Counted from the first letter of the stretch, positions 29,521-37,444 are shown. The stretch is 64,000 bases of DNA from Xenophilus sp. Marseille-Q4582 (GCF_916700565.1 NZ_CAKAKO010000004.1:434001-498000); one strand, 5' to 3'. Translations and numbers: made by a program. Notes: generated by a model from the letters alone, not told the origin.

Positions 29521-30021
29521 ATGGCCAAGAAGAAAGACAAGACCCACGTCAGCGAAACCCCCGCCACCGCCGTGCTGCGCGCGGCCGGCGTCGCGTTCAC
29601 CGAACACCCGTACGAGTACCTGGAGCACGGCGGCGCGCAGCACAGCGCGGCGGTGCTGGGCTTCGACCCCTTCACCGTCGTCAAGACGCTGGTGATGCAG
29701 GACCAGGATGCGAAGCCGCTGATCGTTCTGATGCACGGCAACCGCACGGTGTCGACCAAGAACCTCGCGCGGCAGATCGGCGCCAAGTCGGTGGAGCCCT
29801 GCAAGCCCGAGGTGGCGCAGCGCCACTCGGGCTACCAGGTGGGCGGCACCTCGCCCTTCGGCACGCGGCGCGAGATGCCGGTGTTCATCGAGTCGACGAT
29901 CCTCGCGTTGCCGAAGATCCTCATCAACGGCGGGCGGCGTGGCTATCTGGTGGGCATCGATCCGCAGGTGTGCGTGCAGCTGCTGGGCGCCCGGCCGGTG
30001 GAGTGCGCGCTGGCTGAATGA
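29521..30021 (+). CDS. ybaK: Cys-tRNA(Pro)/Cys-tRNA(Cys) deacylase, YbaK/EbsC family
   Basis: 166 residues. Single trans-editing domain with family landmarks FTEHPYEYLEHGG, LVMQDQDAKPLIVLMHGN and the active-site region GGTSPFGTRREMPVFIE, including the conserved GTSPFG. It hydrolyses cysteine mischarged on tRNA-Pro. CAGAAT ends 10 nt before the ATG. The stop codon is embedded in a perfect 17-bp palindrome, and base composition drops sharply just after it. Confidence 0.9.
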   Translation: MAKKKDKTHVSETPATAVLRAAGVAFTEHPYEYLEHGGAQHSAAVLGFDPFTVVKTLVMQDQDAKPLIVLMHGNRTVSTKNLARQIGAKSVEPCKPEVAQRHSGYQVGGTSPFGTRREMPVFIESTILALPKILINGGRRGYLVGIDPQVCVQLLGARPVECALAE

Positions 30022-30028
30022 TTCAGCC
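30012..30028. repeat. 17-bp perfect palindrome across the ybaK stop codon
   Basis: GGCTGAAT-G-ATTCAGCC, 8-bp arms around one base. The loop is too small for an RNA terminator and no T-tract follows, so a protein-binding site or recombination point is more likely. It marks the left edge of the AT-rich island. Confidence 0.6.
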
Positions 30029-30065
30029 AATAATTAGTAGCGCCAGGTCGTATGGGCGAAAAGGT

Positions 30066-30152
30066 GCGCTGATAGGCTGAAGGCAAGACATTCATCGCGC
30101 TATTGCAATATGCAATGGGGCGAGTCAAGCTCATACAATCAGCTATCAGCGC
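30066..30152. repeat. Imperfect 14-15 bp inverted repeat flanking an inner palindrome, upstream of the island operon
   Basis: The left arm GCGCTGATAGGCTGA (30066-30080) pairs with the right arm TCAGCTATCAGCGC (30139-30152), with one unpaired G. Between them lies a second palindrome, ATTGCA-ATA-TGCAAT (30102-30116). The arms are about 58 nt apart. The structure could be a small structured RNA, a pair of operators for self-regulation, or the remnant of a MITE. No coding frame of note lies inside. Confidence 0.6.
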
Positions 30153-30154
30153 GA

Positions 30155-30166
30155 TAAAATTATAGC
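30155..30166 (+). promoter_or_regulatory. Candidate -10 region of the island operon
   Basis: TAAAAT (30155-30160) and the overlapping TTATAG/TATAGC just after it are the best -10 candidates, immediately downstream of the right arm of the inverted repeat. No good -35 is visible, and the start codon is about 60 nt further on. Confidence 0.3.
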
Positions 30167-30226
30167 ATGCTTTTACGTGCTCACGGACTGCCAATTTCAA
30201 GCCTAATTTTGATCTGGAAAAAATAG

Positions 30227-31807
30227 ATGAAAGTATTAATCCAAGGGTTCAAGTCAATAAAAGATGTTCAATACATTCAGTTGGGAGAAAAAATCACCTT
30301 CTTGGTGGGGCCAAATTCTGCAGGAAAGAGTATATTGAAGCTCGCACTTGATCGAATTGTTGGAAATAAAATATTTGACCTAGATGTTGAATTAATTCAC
30401 AAGGGAGGTAATGGCAAGGAAGATGAACTATCTGAAGTTCATGCGATTGGGGTTGCATGGAAGAAGAAGCAGAATACTTACGAAAAAGTATTTAGCTATA
30501 GATTTGATTTTGCCGATTCGGATACGAGGAGTATAGATGATGTAAATATTGAAAAAGGGATTGGCTATTCAAAGAATAATTCTAAACTCCTAGATGTTTG
30601 CTCAACGCATTATTTAGAGGAAGACCCGATGAGAAATATGTTAAATATTTTATTTAAAAAAATAGGGGGAACTCCCGTTACTTATAAGTTCGAAATGAAG
30701 TCGTGGCCTGATGAAGATCAAAAAAAATTCCAAGAGATTAAGTGCTGGAAGAGATCAAATTTGCGCACTAGTGAGGTGCGTGCAGCAGGATCTGAAGATG
30801 GGGATGATCCTGCTCTCGCTGGCAGTTTGGCTTGGCTCCAGAGACCTGACGGATCGTCCCTTCCTTTTGCTGTTTTTGATCCGAGCGCCAAGGGGCTCGA
30901 AAGTCAGAAAAAGAACAATATATTAGGCAGGTACGGCGCCCTGCTTGAGCGAGCTAAAAATCGTGTGACCAAAGATTTTGATAGGCATTATCCATTGAAT
31001 GGAGTCAAGATCGCGTTGGTTTCTGCAAATAGAACTATTCCGAATTCTGGTGATCTAGATTTTTTTATCAATGAAGGCAATGACGTTGATGAAAGTATCT
31101 ACCAAGTTTTGGCTAGATCTTCTCTTGCAAAAGAATGGGATAATTCCTTCGGCGATTTTAATCTTCAGCGGCGGCAAAAAAACTCTAATCTTTTCATTAA
31201 TGTAAATAAAGCATTGTCTGATAATCTTTTTCTGGACAATGGTTATCAGGTTTTTGTGGATTCAAAATTGCTCTGCTCAAAAGAAGAGCTGGATGCAATC
31301 CGCGAAGGCGATGAGGACGAAAAAGATGAGCATATTTACAGATGCAAAGTATCGCTAACTGATAATCATAGAAGAAAACTCGGATTCGATGATGTCGGAT
31401 CCGGAATAGGTTATGTTCTGCCAGTCCTAATTGAGGCATTTAGCCCAAATAATGAGAATGGCATAGTATTCATGCAGCAGCCCGAGCTTCACTTGCACCC
31501 CGCATTGCAAGCAAACTTGACTGATGTCTTCATCGAAGCTGCGGCAGACAGGCGTATTGTGGTGGAAACTCATAGCGAGCATCTGATTTTAAGAGCGCTG
31601 CGTCGTGTCAGGGAGACGACAAACAATAAGATAAAAGACGCATCTTTGAGAATTTCTTCAGAAGATATAGCGATTAACTATTTTGAGCCTTTGCCAGATG
31701 GAAGCACCAAGGTTCATATTATTCGGGTCTCTGACGATGGAGATTTCTTGGATCGCTGGCCGCATGGATTTTTTTCCGAGAGAGATGCGGAGCTGTTCGA
31801 TGAATGA
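30227..31807 (+). CDS. AAA_15/OLD-like ABC-class ATPase with DUF3696-type C-terminus; probable defence ATPase
   Basis: 526 residues. Walker A GPNSAGKS lies at 28-35, an ABC-type signature GSGIGYVLPVL precedes Walker B (IVFMQQPELHLHP, Glu420), and the switch histidine is in ETHSEHLILR (His449). The end DGDFLDRWPHGFFSER matches the DUF3696 tail. The middle (about 90-330) is a poorly conserved insertion with helical, charged segments. The gene is AT-rich, unlike everything outside the island, indicating horizontal transfer. The start MKVLIQGFKSIKD is standard for the family. Such ATPases act as phage sensors in systems like PARIS, Gabija and retron-associated modules. It overlaps the next gene by 8 nt. 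Confidence 0.8.
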   Translation: MKVLIQGFKSIKDVQYIQLGEKITFLVGPNSAGKSILKLALDRIVGNKIFDLDVELIHKGGNGKEDELSEVHAIGVAWKKKQNTYEKVFSYRFDFADSDTRSIDDVNIEKGIGYSKNNSKLLDVCSTHYLEEDPMRNMLNILFKKIGGTPVTYKFEMKSWPDEDQKKFQEIKCWKRSNLRTSEVRAAGSEDGDDPALAGSLAWLQRPDGSSLPFAVFDPSAKGLESQKKNNILGRYGALLERAKNRVTKDFDRHYPLNGVKIALVSANRTIPNSGDLDFFINEGNDVDESIYQVLARSSLAKEWDNSFGDFNLQRRQKNSNLFINVNKALSDNLFLDNGYQVFVDSKLLCSKEELDAIREGDEDEKDEHIYRCKVSLTDNHRRKLGFDDVGSGIGYVLPVLIEAFSPNNENGIVFMQQPELHLHPALQANLTDVFIEAAADRRIVVETHSEHLILRALRRVRETTNNKIKDASLRISSEDIAINYFEPLPDGSTKVHIIRVSDDGDFLDRWPHGFFSERDAELFDE

Positions 31808-32711
31808 ATTGTACGGAGTCGATCCGGAAATCATCAAGAGTGTGAGTGATTTGCGGTCAATATTGAACTATTTCGGACCGTATACGGGAAGATACCTTGT
31901 TAATTACCCTGTTGACTCCCCTGATTGGATGGCTCGTCTCAATGCTAATCTGGCCAATCTCAGCGATCTCCAGATTGCTAGGGCGAAGCGTCTTCTAAGT
32001 CAGGCAAACACTGACTTGAGGATGGTAAGGAAGGACGGTTTGCCATGGCGAGTTACACGTGATTGGCTGGAGAATGCCGAGCCACTGATGAATGCTGGAA
32101 TTCTAGATGGTTTGATTGCAAAAGAATCACGACCGCCGGCTATTCATGATTTCGACGATTTTGAAATTTCCACTACATCTGAGGAGCGCATTATTGGCTG
32201 TGGCGAAGAGTACGCGCGCGTGAGCGAAATATTGCTATTTTATAGCCAAGAGGTGGCGTTGGTTGATCCGTATATGGATCCGGTGAAATCGAAATATGAA
32301 TCTGTTCTAGAGCGGTTGCTTAAGAAAGCAGCGCAAAGACGAACCAAAAAGAAATTTATTTTCTGGGCCCGTGCTTCCGCCGTTTTTAGCAATGGTGAAA
32401 CTGATCAACTCTACGCTGATTTGGAGAGGCAATTGAATAAATTGCTTAAAAAATCGGGGCTAGAGCCTGGCTCATCGATAGAAATGAATCTGGTCGAAGA
32501 CAAAGGCGGAATAAATACAATGCATGGTCGATACCTGTTGTCCAGAAAAGGTGGGATTAGATTTGATCAAGGGTTTCAGAGGCTTTCGGTAGGAATTAAA
32601 ACTGATGTTTCCCCCATTGGAAAAAAGACTCATGATGAGCTGCTTGAAATTTACTTCGACGGCAGCCATGACATGAAAATAATTAGGCATATTTGCGCTA
32701 ATCTGATGTAA
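31800..32711 (+). CDS. Unrecognised partner of the DUF3696 ATPase; possible phospholipase-D-like effector
   Basis: 303 residues, AT-rich, starting inside the ATPase stop region (8-nt overlap), so the two are made together. I do not recognise the family. The first 130 residues are mostly helical. In the second half, a hydrophobic strand VALVDPYMDP (Asp156) and later MHGRYLLSRKGGIRF (His242, Arg244) resemble the spacing of a single phospholipase-D-like half site with an HxR(Y)-type motif. A nuclease or other toxic effector released by the ATPase is plausible. An uncharacterised adaptor is the alternative. No transmembrane segment is visible. Confidence 0.5.
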   Translation: MNELYGVDPEIIKSVSDLRSILNYFGPYTGRYLVNYPVDSPDWMARLNANLANLSDLQIARAKRLLSQANTDLRMVRKDGLPWRVTRDWLENAEPLMNAGILDGLIAKESRPPAIHDFDDFEISTTSEERIIGCGEEYARVSEILLFYSQEVALVDPYMDPVKSKYESVLERLLKKAAQRRTKKKFIFWARASAVFSNGETDQLYADLERQLNKLLKKSGLEPGSSIEMNLVEDKGGINTMHGRYLLSRKGGIRFDQGFQRLSVGIKTDVSPIGKKTHDELLEIYFDGSHDMKIIRHICANLM

Positions 32712-32718
32712 AATACCA

Positions 32719-32733
32719 TGCAATTTTATTGCA
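32719..32733. repeat. TGCAAT-TTT-ATTGCA inverted repeat after the island operon
   Basis: 6-bp arms with a 3-nt spacer, 8 nt after the stop of the second island gene. The arms are the same hexamer pair as in the palindrome before the operon (30102-30116), in swapped order. It could be an operator or a weak hairpin; no convincing T-tract follows. Confidence 0.45.
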
Positions 32734-32787
32734 ATTGACCGCCGATTTTCGGCTTCGATGTATGCATTTTCTCTATACCATGAAAAT

Positions 32788-33423
32788 ATGGAATATCTCA
32801 TTCATGGCGCTTTAGCTCTTTGCGCCAGCTATCTGCTGGGCTCGCTGTCCTTTGCCGTCATCGTGAGCCGCGCGCTGGGCATGGACGATCCGCGCAGCTA
32901 CGGCAGCGGCAATCCGGGCGCGACCAACGTGCTGCGTTCGGGCCGCAAGGGCGCGGCGCTGGCCACCCTGCTGCTCGATGCGCTCAAGGGCTGGTTGCCG
33001 GTGTTCCTGATCGACCACTACGGCGGCCGCTGGGGCCTGGGTCCGGGCGTGGCTGCGCTGGCGGGGCTGGCGGCCTTCCTGGGGCATCTGTACCCCATCT
33101 TTTTCGGCTTCCAGGGCGGCAAGGGCGTGGCCACGGCCGCGGGCGCGCTGGTGGGCATCGACTGGCTGCTGGGCCTGGCGACCGGCACCACCTGGCTGAT
33201 CATTGCCTTCTTCTTCCGCTACTCCTCGCTGGCCTCGCTGGTGGCGGCCTTCTTCGCGCCGGCCTACTACCTGCTGGGCGGGCAGATCGCCTGGCCCTTC
33301 CATCGGCTGGTGATGGTGTCGGTGCTCGCGATGAGCGCGCTGCTGGTGTGGCGCCACCGCGAGAACATCCGCCGCCTCGTCGCCGGCAAGGAATCGAAGC
33401 TGGGCTCGAAGAAGAAGGCTTGA
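32788..33423 (+). CDS. plsY: Glycerol-3-phosphate acyltransferase PlsY
   Basis: 211 residues, about five to six transmembrane helices. It transfers the acyl group of acyl-phosphate to glycerol 3-phosphate, the first step of phospholipid synthesis. Conserved loops are GSGNPGATNVLRSG and FQGGKGVATAAG. The ATG at 32788 (MEYLIHGALALC) gives the usual N-terminus; one in frame 30 nt earlier is possible. The first 12 codons are AT-rich like the island, then composition switches abruptly at about 32825 to the host pattern. This suggests the transferred DNA ends inside the gene. Confidence 0.9.
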   Translation: MEYLIHGALALCASYLLGSLSFAVIVSRALGMDDPRSYGSGNPGATNVLRSGRKGAALATLLLDALKGWLPVFLIDHYGGRWGLGPGVAALAGLAAFLGHLYPIFFGFQGGKGVATAAGALVGIDWLLGLATGTTWLIIAFFFRYSSLASLVAAFFAPAYYLLGGQIAWPFHRLVMVSVLAMSALLVWRHRENIRRLVAGKESKLGSKKKA

Positions 33424-33496
33424 GCCACGGTCGTTTCGTTTGCGCTTTTCGCGTCGATCTTCGGCCTCCGGGCCGCCTCTCCTCCAAGGATTTCTC

Positions 33497-33850
33497 ATGC
33501 CCCAGATCACCCGTTTCCACGTTGGCGAGCGCCTGTCCGAAACCGCCGTGCACAACGGCACCGTCTACCTGGCGGGCCAGGTTCCCGACGACGCGACGCA
33601 GGACATCCGCGGCCAGACGCGGCAAGTGCTGGACATGGTCGAGCGCCTGCTGGCCGAGGCCGGCAGCGACAAGAGCCGCATCCTCATGACGCAGATCTTC
33701 CTGACCGACATCAGCGAGATCGCCGGCATGAACGAGGTATGGGACGCCTGGATTCCCGCCGGCCACACACCGCCGCGCGCCACGGTGCAGGCCCAGCTCG
33801 CCAACCCGGCGTGGAAGATCGAGATCGTGGTGACCGCCGCCCAGCACTGA
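33497..33850 (+). CDS. RidA/YjgF-family protein
   Basis: 117 residues, standard length. RidA proteins are trimeric and hydrolyse reactive enamine/imine intermediates released by PLP enzymes. Conserved are GTVYLAGQVPDD and the C-terminal RATVQAQLANP, whose Arg binds the substrate carboxylate in RidA proper. The start at 33497 has AAGGA 7 nt upstream. It follows plsY by 73 nt. Confidence 0.87.
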   Translation: MPQITRFHVGERLSETAVHNGTVYLAGQVPDDATQDIRGQTRQVLDMVERLLAEAGSDKSRILMTQIFLTDISEIAGMNEVWDAWIPAGHTPPRATVQAQLANPAWKIEIVVTAAQH

Positions 33851-33872
33851 GCGCTGCGGGTGCCCGAGCGGG

Positions 33873-34613
33873 CTAGAAGCGGCGCTCGAGCACCATCTGC
33901 TCGGCGTCGCGCCGCATCGAGAAGCGGTTGATGAAGCTGTTGCCCAGCAGCACGAAGGGCATGGGCTGCTGAGAGACGATGGCTTCCACGTCGAACACTT
34001 CGACGTCGCCCACGCGCACCGAATGGAGCCGCACGCGGGAGCCCGTCGTGACGCCGTTGGCGGTGCGCATCTGCACCGGCTGGCCCTTGCTCGCGTCCAG
34101 CCCGATGCGCTGCGCGTCGGCGGCCGACATCGCGATGGTGGTGGCGCCGGTGTCGAGCATGAAGTGGACCGTGCGGCCGTTGATGGTGCCCGGCGTGAGG
34201 AAATGGCCGCGGCTGTCGGCCGTCAGCACGATGCGGCTGCCGCCCCCGCCACCCCCGCCCGAGCCGCCGATGCTCACCGGCGAATCCATGCGCAGCGTGA
34301 GCCGTTTGCCGCCCGACTCGACCACGGCCTGGTCGCCCTGCACGGCGATCAGCTTGACGCCCCGCACCGTCTCGCCCGGCGCCACCGTACGCGGCGCACC
34401 GCCGTCGACCATCAGGATGGCGCGGCTGCCGATGCTGCCGGTGAGGGTGATCGACTGCTGCGCCTGCGCCCCGGCGCACAGCGCCAGGAACAATCCCGCT
34501 GCCCAGGCGGACGGTGAGCGAAGCGCAGCCCTCAGGGCGCCAATGGAACGGGCTTCGCCCGGCCACCGGGTGCGCCCCCCTCGCGCAGCGAAGCGGCCTG
34601 GGAGGGGCTTCAT
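33873..34613 (-). CDS. Retropepsin-like aspartic protease (clan AA), secreted
   Basis: Up to 246 residues. A signal-like segment AGLFLALCAGAQAQ precedes a poly-glycine linker (SIGGSGGGGGGG) and a single-domain pepsin-like fold with active site FMLDTGATTIAMS and a late VLLGNSFINRF. The family acts in the periplasm, possibly as a dimer. The nominal ATG at 34613 lies inside a dispersed repeat that begins right after the yajQ stop, so the first 20 or so residues are doubtful. No canonical start occurs between the repeat and the signal segment; a non-ATG start is possible. Confidence 0.78.
   Translation of the reverse strand: MKPLPGRFAARGGRTRWPGEARSIGALRAALRSPSAWAAGLFLALCAGAQAQQSITLTGSIGSRAILMVDGGAPRTVAPGETVRGVKLIAVQGDQAVVESGGKRLTLRMDSPVSIGGSGGGGGGGSRIVLTADSRGHFLTPGTINGRTVHFMLDTGATTIAMSAADAQRIGLDASKGQPVQMRTANGVTTGSRVRLHSVRVGDVEVFDVEAIVSQQPMPFVLLGNSFINRFSMRRDAEQMVLERRF
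34543..34613 (-). repeat. Dispersed hairpin repeat, copy A, directly after the yajQ stop codon
   Basis: On the minus strand it shares CCTCCCAGGCCGCTTCGC (18 nt) and GAGGGGGGCGCACCC (15 nt) with the copy at 55318-55402. The two blocks are closer together here because about 23 nt of the other copy are absent. CCTCCC can pair with GGGAGG-like sequence in the second block. Both copies begin within 2 nt after a gene's stop codon. Confidence 0.75.
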
Positions 34614-35099
34614 TCAGTCCCTGAAGTTGTTGAAGGACAGCGGCAGGTCGGCCACGTCCTTCTTGATCAGCGCCATCGCGGCTTGCAGGTCGTCGCGCTT
34701 GGCGCCGGTCACGCGCACGGCGTCGCCCTGGATGGCGGCCTGCACCTTGAGCTTGCTGTCCTTGATCAGCCGCTGGATCTTCTTGGCCGTCTCGGACTCG
34801 ATGCCATTCTTGACCTTGATCACCTGCTTGACCTTGTCGCCGCCGATCTTCTGGACGTTGCCCTTGTCGAGGAAGCGCACGTCCACGCTGCGCTTGGTCA
34901 GCTTGTTGCGCAGGATGTCCTCCACCTGCACGAGCTGGAATTCGGCGTCGCCGATCAGGGTGATTTCCTTGTCCTTGAGCTCGATGGCGGCGGCGGTGCC
35001 CTTGAAATCGAAGCGGGTGCCGATTTCCTTGGCGGTGTTGTCGACGGCGTTGCGCACTTCGACCAGGTCGGGTTCGCAGACGGTGTCGAATGAAGGCAT
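34614..35099 (-). CDS. yajQ: YajQ-family nucleotide-binding protein
   Basis: 161 residues. [20 protein letters not shown] is the family's typical start, followed by [30 protein letters not shown] and [11 protein letters not shown] at the end. Members bind cyclic di-GMP and other nucleotides and act as regulators in Xanthomonas relatives. A good ribosome site (AGGAGAG) precedes the ATG at 35099. Divergent from murB, with 62 nt between start codons. Confidence 0.92.
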   Translation of the reverse strand: MPSFDTVCEPDLVEVRNAVDNTAKEIGTRFDFKGTAAAIELKDKEITLIGDAEFQLVQVEDILRNKLTKRSVDVRFLDKGNVQKIGGDKVKQVIKVKNGIESETAKKIQRLIKDSKLKVQAAIQGDAVRVTGAKRDDLQAAMALIKKDVADLPLSFNNFRD

Positions 35100-35161
35100 G
35101 GCTCTCTCCTGCAAGACGCCCGCCGCCGACGGCGCGGCGGGCCGAATGCGAGAATTCTCCC

Positions 35162-36214
35162 ATGATCGTGGAGCGCAACGTCCCCCTGCAACCGCACAAC
35201 AGCTTCGGCATCGTGGCCCGGGCCCAGCACCTGCTGCGCGTCAAGAGCGTGGCCGACCTGGAGGCTTTGCACGCCGACGCGAACTGGCGTGAGGCACCAA
35301 CCTTCGTCCTCGGCGGCGGCAGCAACGTGGTGCTGACCGGCGACGTGAAGCCGCTGGTGCTCAAGATGGAGATCGCCGGCCGCCGGCTGGTCGAGGACAC
35401 CCCGCGCGCCTGGATCGTGGAAGTGGGCGCGGGTGAACTGTGGCACGACACCGTGGCCTGGCTGCTCGACCAGGGCTGGCCCGGCCTGGAGAACATGGCG
35501 CTGATTCCCGGCACCGTGGGCGGCGCTCCGGTGCAGAACATCGGCGCCTACGGCGTGGAACTGCAGGACCGCTTCGAATCGCTGGACGCCTTCGACCTGC
35601 AGACCGGCCGGCGCTTCACGCTCGACGCGGCGCAATGCGCCTTCGGCTACCGCGATTCGGTGTTCAAGCACGCGGCCACGGGCGACAACGACTTCGGGCT
35701 GGCGGGCCGCGCCGTCATCACGCACGTGCGCCTGCGCCTGCCCAAGCCCTGGAAGCCCGTGCTCGGCTACCTGGACCTGGCGCGCAAGATGGAAGAGACG
35801 GGCGCGCGCGCGCCCACGCCGCGCCAGATCTTCGACTGGGTCTGCGCCATCCGGCAGGCCAAGCTGCCCGACTGGCGTGTGCTGGGCAACGCCGGCAGCT
35901 TCTTCAAGAACCCCACCGTCACGGCCGAGCAGTGCGCGGACATCATCGCGCGCGACCCGAAGATCGTGCACTACCCGATGCCCGACGGCAGCATCAAGCT
36001 CGCGGCTGGCTGGCTGATCGACGCCTGCGGCTGGAAGGGCAAGACCATGGGCCATGCCGGCGTGTACGAAAAGCAGGCGCTGGTGCTGGTCAACCGCGGC
36101 GGCCGGGCCCACCCGGCCACGGGCGGCGAGGTGATGACGCTGGCCAAGGCCATCCAGACCAGTGTCTACGAGCGCTTCGGCATCCGGCTGGAGCCGGAGC
36201 CGGTGGTGGTCTGA
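35162..36214 (+). CDS. murB: UDP-N-acetylenolpyruvoylglucosamine reductase
   Basis: 350 residues, a type I MurB as in E. coli. It reduces UDP-GlcNAc-enolpyruvate to UDP-MurNAc with NADPH and FAD. FAD-binding segments are [11 protein letters not shown] and [17 protein letters not shown]. The catalytic serine lies in NAGSFFKNP and the late acid in RLEPEPVVV. Other landmarks are FGYRDSVFK and [17 protein letters not shown] ends 6 nt before the ATG. Confidence 0.95.
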   Translation: MIVERNVPLQPHNSFGIVARAQHLLRVKSVADLEALHADANWREAPTFVLGGGSNVVLTGDVKPLVLKMEIAGRRLVEDTPRAWIVEVGAGELWHDTVAWLLDQGWPGLENMALIPGTVGGAPVQNIGAYGVELQDRFESLDAFDLQTGRRFTLDAAQCAFGYRDSVFKHAATGDNDFGLAGRAVITHVRLRLPKPWKPVLGYLDLARKMEETGARAPTPRQIFDWVCAIRQAKLPDWRVLGNAGSFFKNPTVTAEQCADIIARDPKIVHYPMPDGSIKLAAGWLIDACGWKGKTMGHAGVYEKQALVLVNRGGRAHPATGGEVMTLAKAIQTSVYERFGIRLEPEPVVV

Positions 36215-36337
36215 GCGGGGCGGGCTCCGTGCGGTTCGGCGGCGCGCGGCGCGCGAAAGCGCCTCCGGCGGGGTCGGCGTCGGACCGCATCAGCCGCGGT
36301 GTCGGGCCTTCCAGGCCGCTTGGGCCGCTTGGGCCAC

Positions 36338-36658
36338 TCAGGCGTAGTGGCAGATGTACGAGTAGGGCTCGCCGGTCACGCGGATGTCGAACTTGGAGTT
36401 GGCGGGCACGCTGAACTTCTCGCCTGCGGCCGAGCGCACCCATTCCTCGGTTCCGGCCAGGCGGTATTCGCAGGCGCCGCTGCTGCATTCCATGACTTCG
36501 GCCGCGGCCGTGCCGAAGGTCAGTGTGCCCGGCAGGATCACGCCCACGCTGCACTTGCGGCCATCGGCCAGCACCAGGCTGTGCGAGACGCACTTGCCGT
36601 CGAAATACACATTGGCGCGGGTGCTGACGCTGACGTTGTCGAGGGTGAGGGTGGTCAT
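36338..36658 (-). CDS. ppnP: Pyrimidine/purine nucleoside phosphorylase PpnP (DUF1255)
   Basis: 106 residues. Small cupin-fold protein: KCVSHSLVLADGRKCSVGVI, LPGTLTFGTAAAEVMECSSG and SKFDIRVTGEPYSYICHY are family-typical. E. coli PpnP (YaiE) phosphorolyses a broad range of nucleosides. Stands alone; the 123 nt to murB holds only GC-rich spacer. Confidence 0.9.
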   Translation of the reverse strand: MTTLTLDNVSVSTRANVYFDGKCVSHSLVLADGRKCSVGVILPGTLTFGTAAAEVMECSSGACEYRLAGTEEWVRSAAGEKFSVPANSKFDIRVTGEPYSYICHYA

Positions 36659-36838
36659 GGAAAGGCGAAGGAGGATGAGAGAGGGAAGGGAGGGCGCGCG
36701 CGGGAGGCGCAGCGCCCGTGCGGCATGCGCCGGGGCGCTGGCTCACCAGGCAGGCCGTCCGGCCGCCGCGGATTCTAGGAGCGGCCCGGTGGCCGCCGGT
36801 GGGCTGCGCGCCCGCGGCCCCCGCGCGCGCTGACGCGC

Positions 36839-37444
36839 TCAGCGCCAGCCGCGCGGGTGGCCGTACCCGCGCCAGCCGCCCCAGCCGCGCGAATAGCCCA
36901 GGCTGAACGACAGATTCACAGGCGGATACGGGTACGCGTAGGAGGGATGGAGGTAGACCGGCGCCTGCGGGTACACGTACACCGGCGCAGCCGGCACGGC
37001 CACGCCATAACTGGGCGCGTAGACGGGGGGCGGCGCCGAACCGGAGGTGACCACGCCCGGCTGCGGCTGCACATGCGCCCAGGGCGCAGCGCCGTCGGCC
37101 GGCGGCCCGGAGGCGTCCAGCGGCTGGCCGGCCGGCACGTCCTGCGGCGCGACCGGGTAGGTGCTCACGCCCAGCGGCGTGACCTGCACGGGCAGCGTGG
37201 CGCCGGGCGGCTGCGGCAGCCGCGTGGTGTAGCGCTGGCCGGCGTATTCGTACTCGACCGAATAGCCCGTCACCTGGCCCTGCTCGGTCAGCGGGGTGCT
37301 CGACAGCACGCGTGCCTGGGCGGTGCCGCCCGGCGCGGGCGCCTGGGCCTGCGCGGCGGCGGTGGCCAGCAGCAGGGCGCCCAGCGTGGCGCCCCGGGCC
37401 AGGGCCCGGCCCGGGCGGCGGTGGGGGGGTGCGCAATGCTTCAT
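36839..37444 (-). CDS. Secreted proline/tyrosine-rich protein, function unknown
   Basis: 201 residues. A signal peptide (to about residue 33, ATAAAQAQA) is followed by a small beta-rich segment (GQVTGYSVEYEYAGQRYTTR; PPGATLPVQVTP). That segment resembles the variable domain of betaproteobacterial glycine-zipper 2TM proteins, but the glycine zipper itself is missing. The rest is low complexity, rich in Pro, Tyr and Gly, ending GGWRGYGHPRGWR. Probably periplasmic or envelope-attached. No function is proposed. Confidence 0.6.
   Translation of the reverse strand: MKHCAPPHRRPGRALARGATLGALLLATAAAQAQAPAPGGTAQARVLSSTPLTEQGQVTGYSVEYEYAGQRYTTRLPQPPGATLPVQVTPLGVSTYPVAPQDVPAGQPLDASGPPADGAAPWAHVQPQPGVVTSGSAPPPVYAPSYGVAVPAAPVYVYPQAPVYLHPSYAYPYPPVNLSFSLGYSRGWGGWRGYGHPRGWR

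Noticed and set aside
30022-32787. Island considered as prophage remnant or integron
   Set aside because: No integrase, attC site, capsid or lysis gene, and no direct repeats typical of site-specific integration were found.
36215-36337. GC-rich stretch after murB considered as a repeat or terminator
   Set aside because: Contains only short GC-rich partial repeats (GGCCGCTTGG) and no stem with a T-tract.
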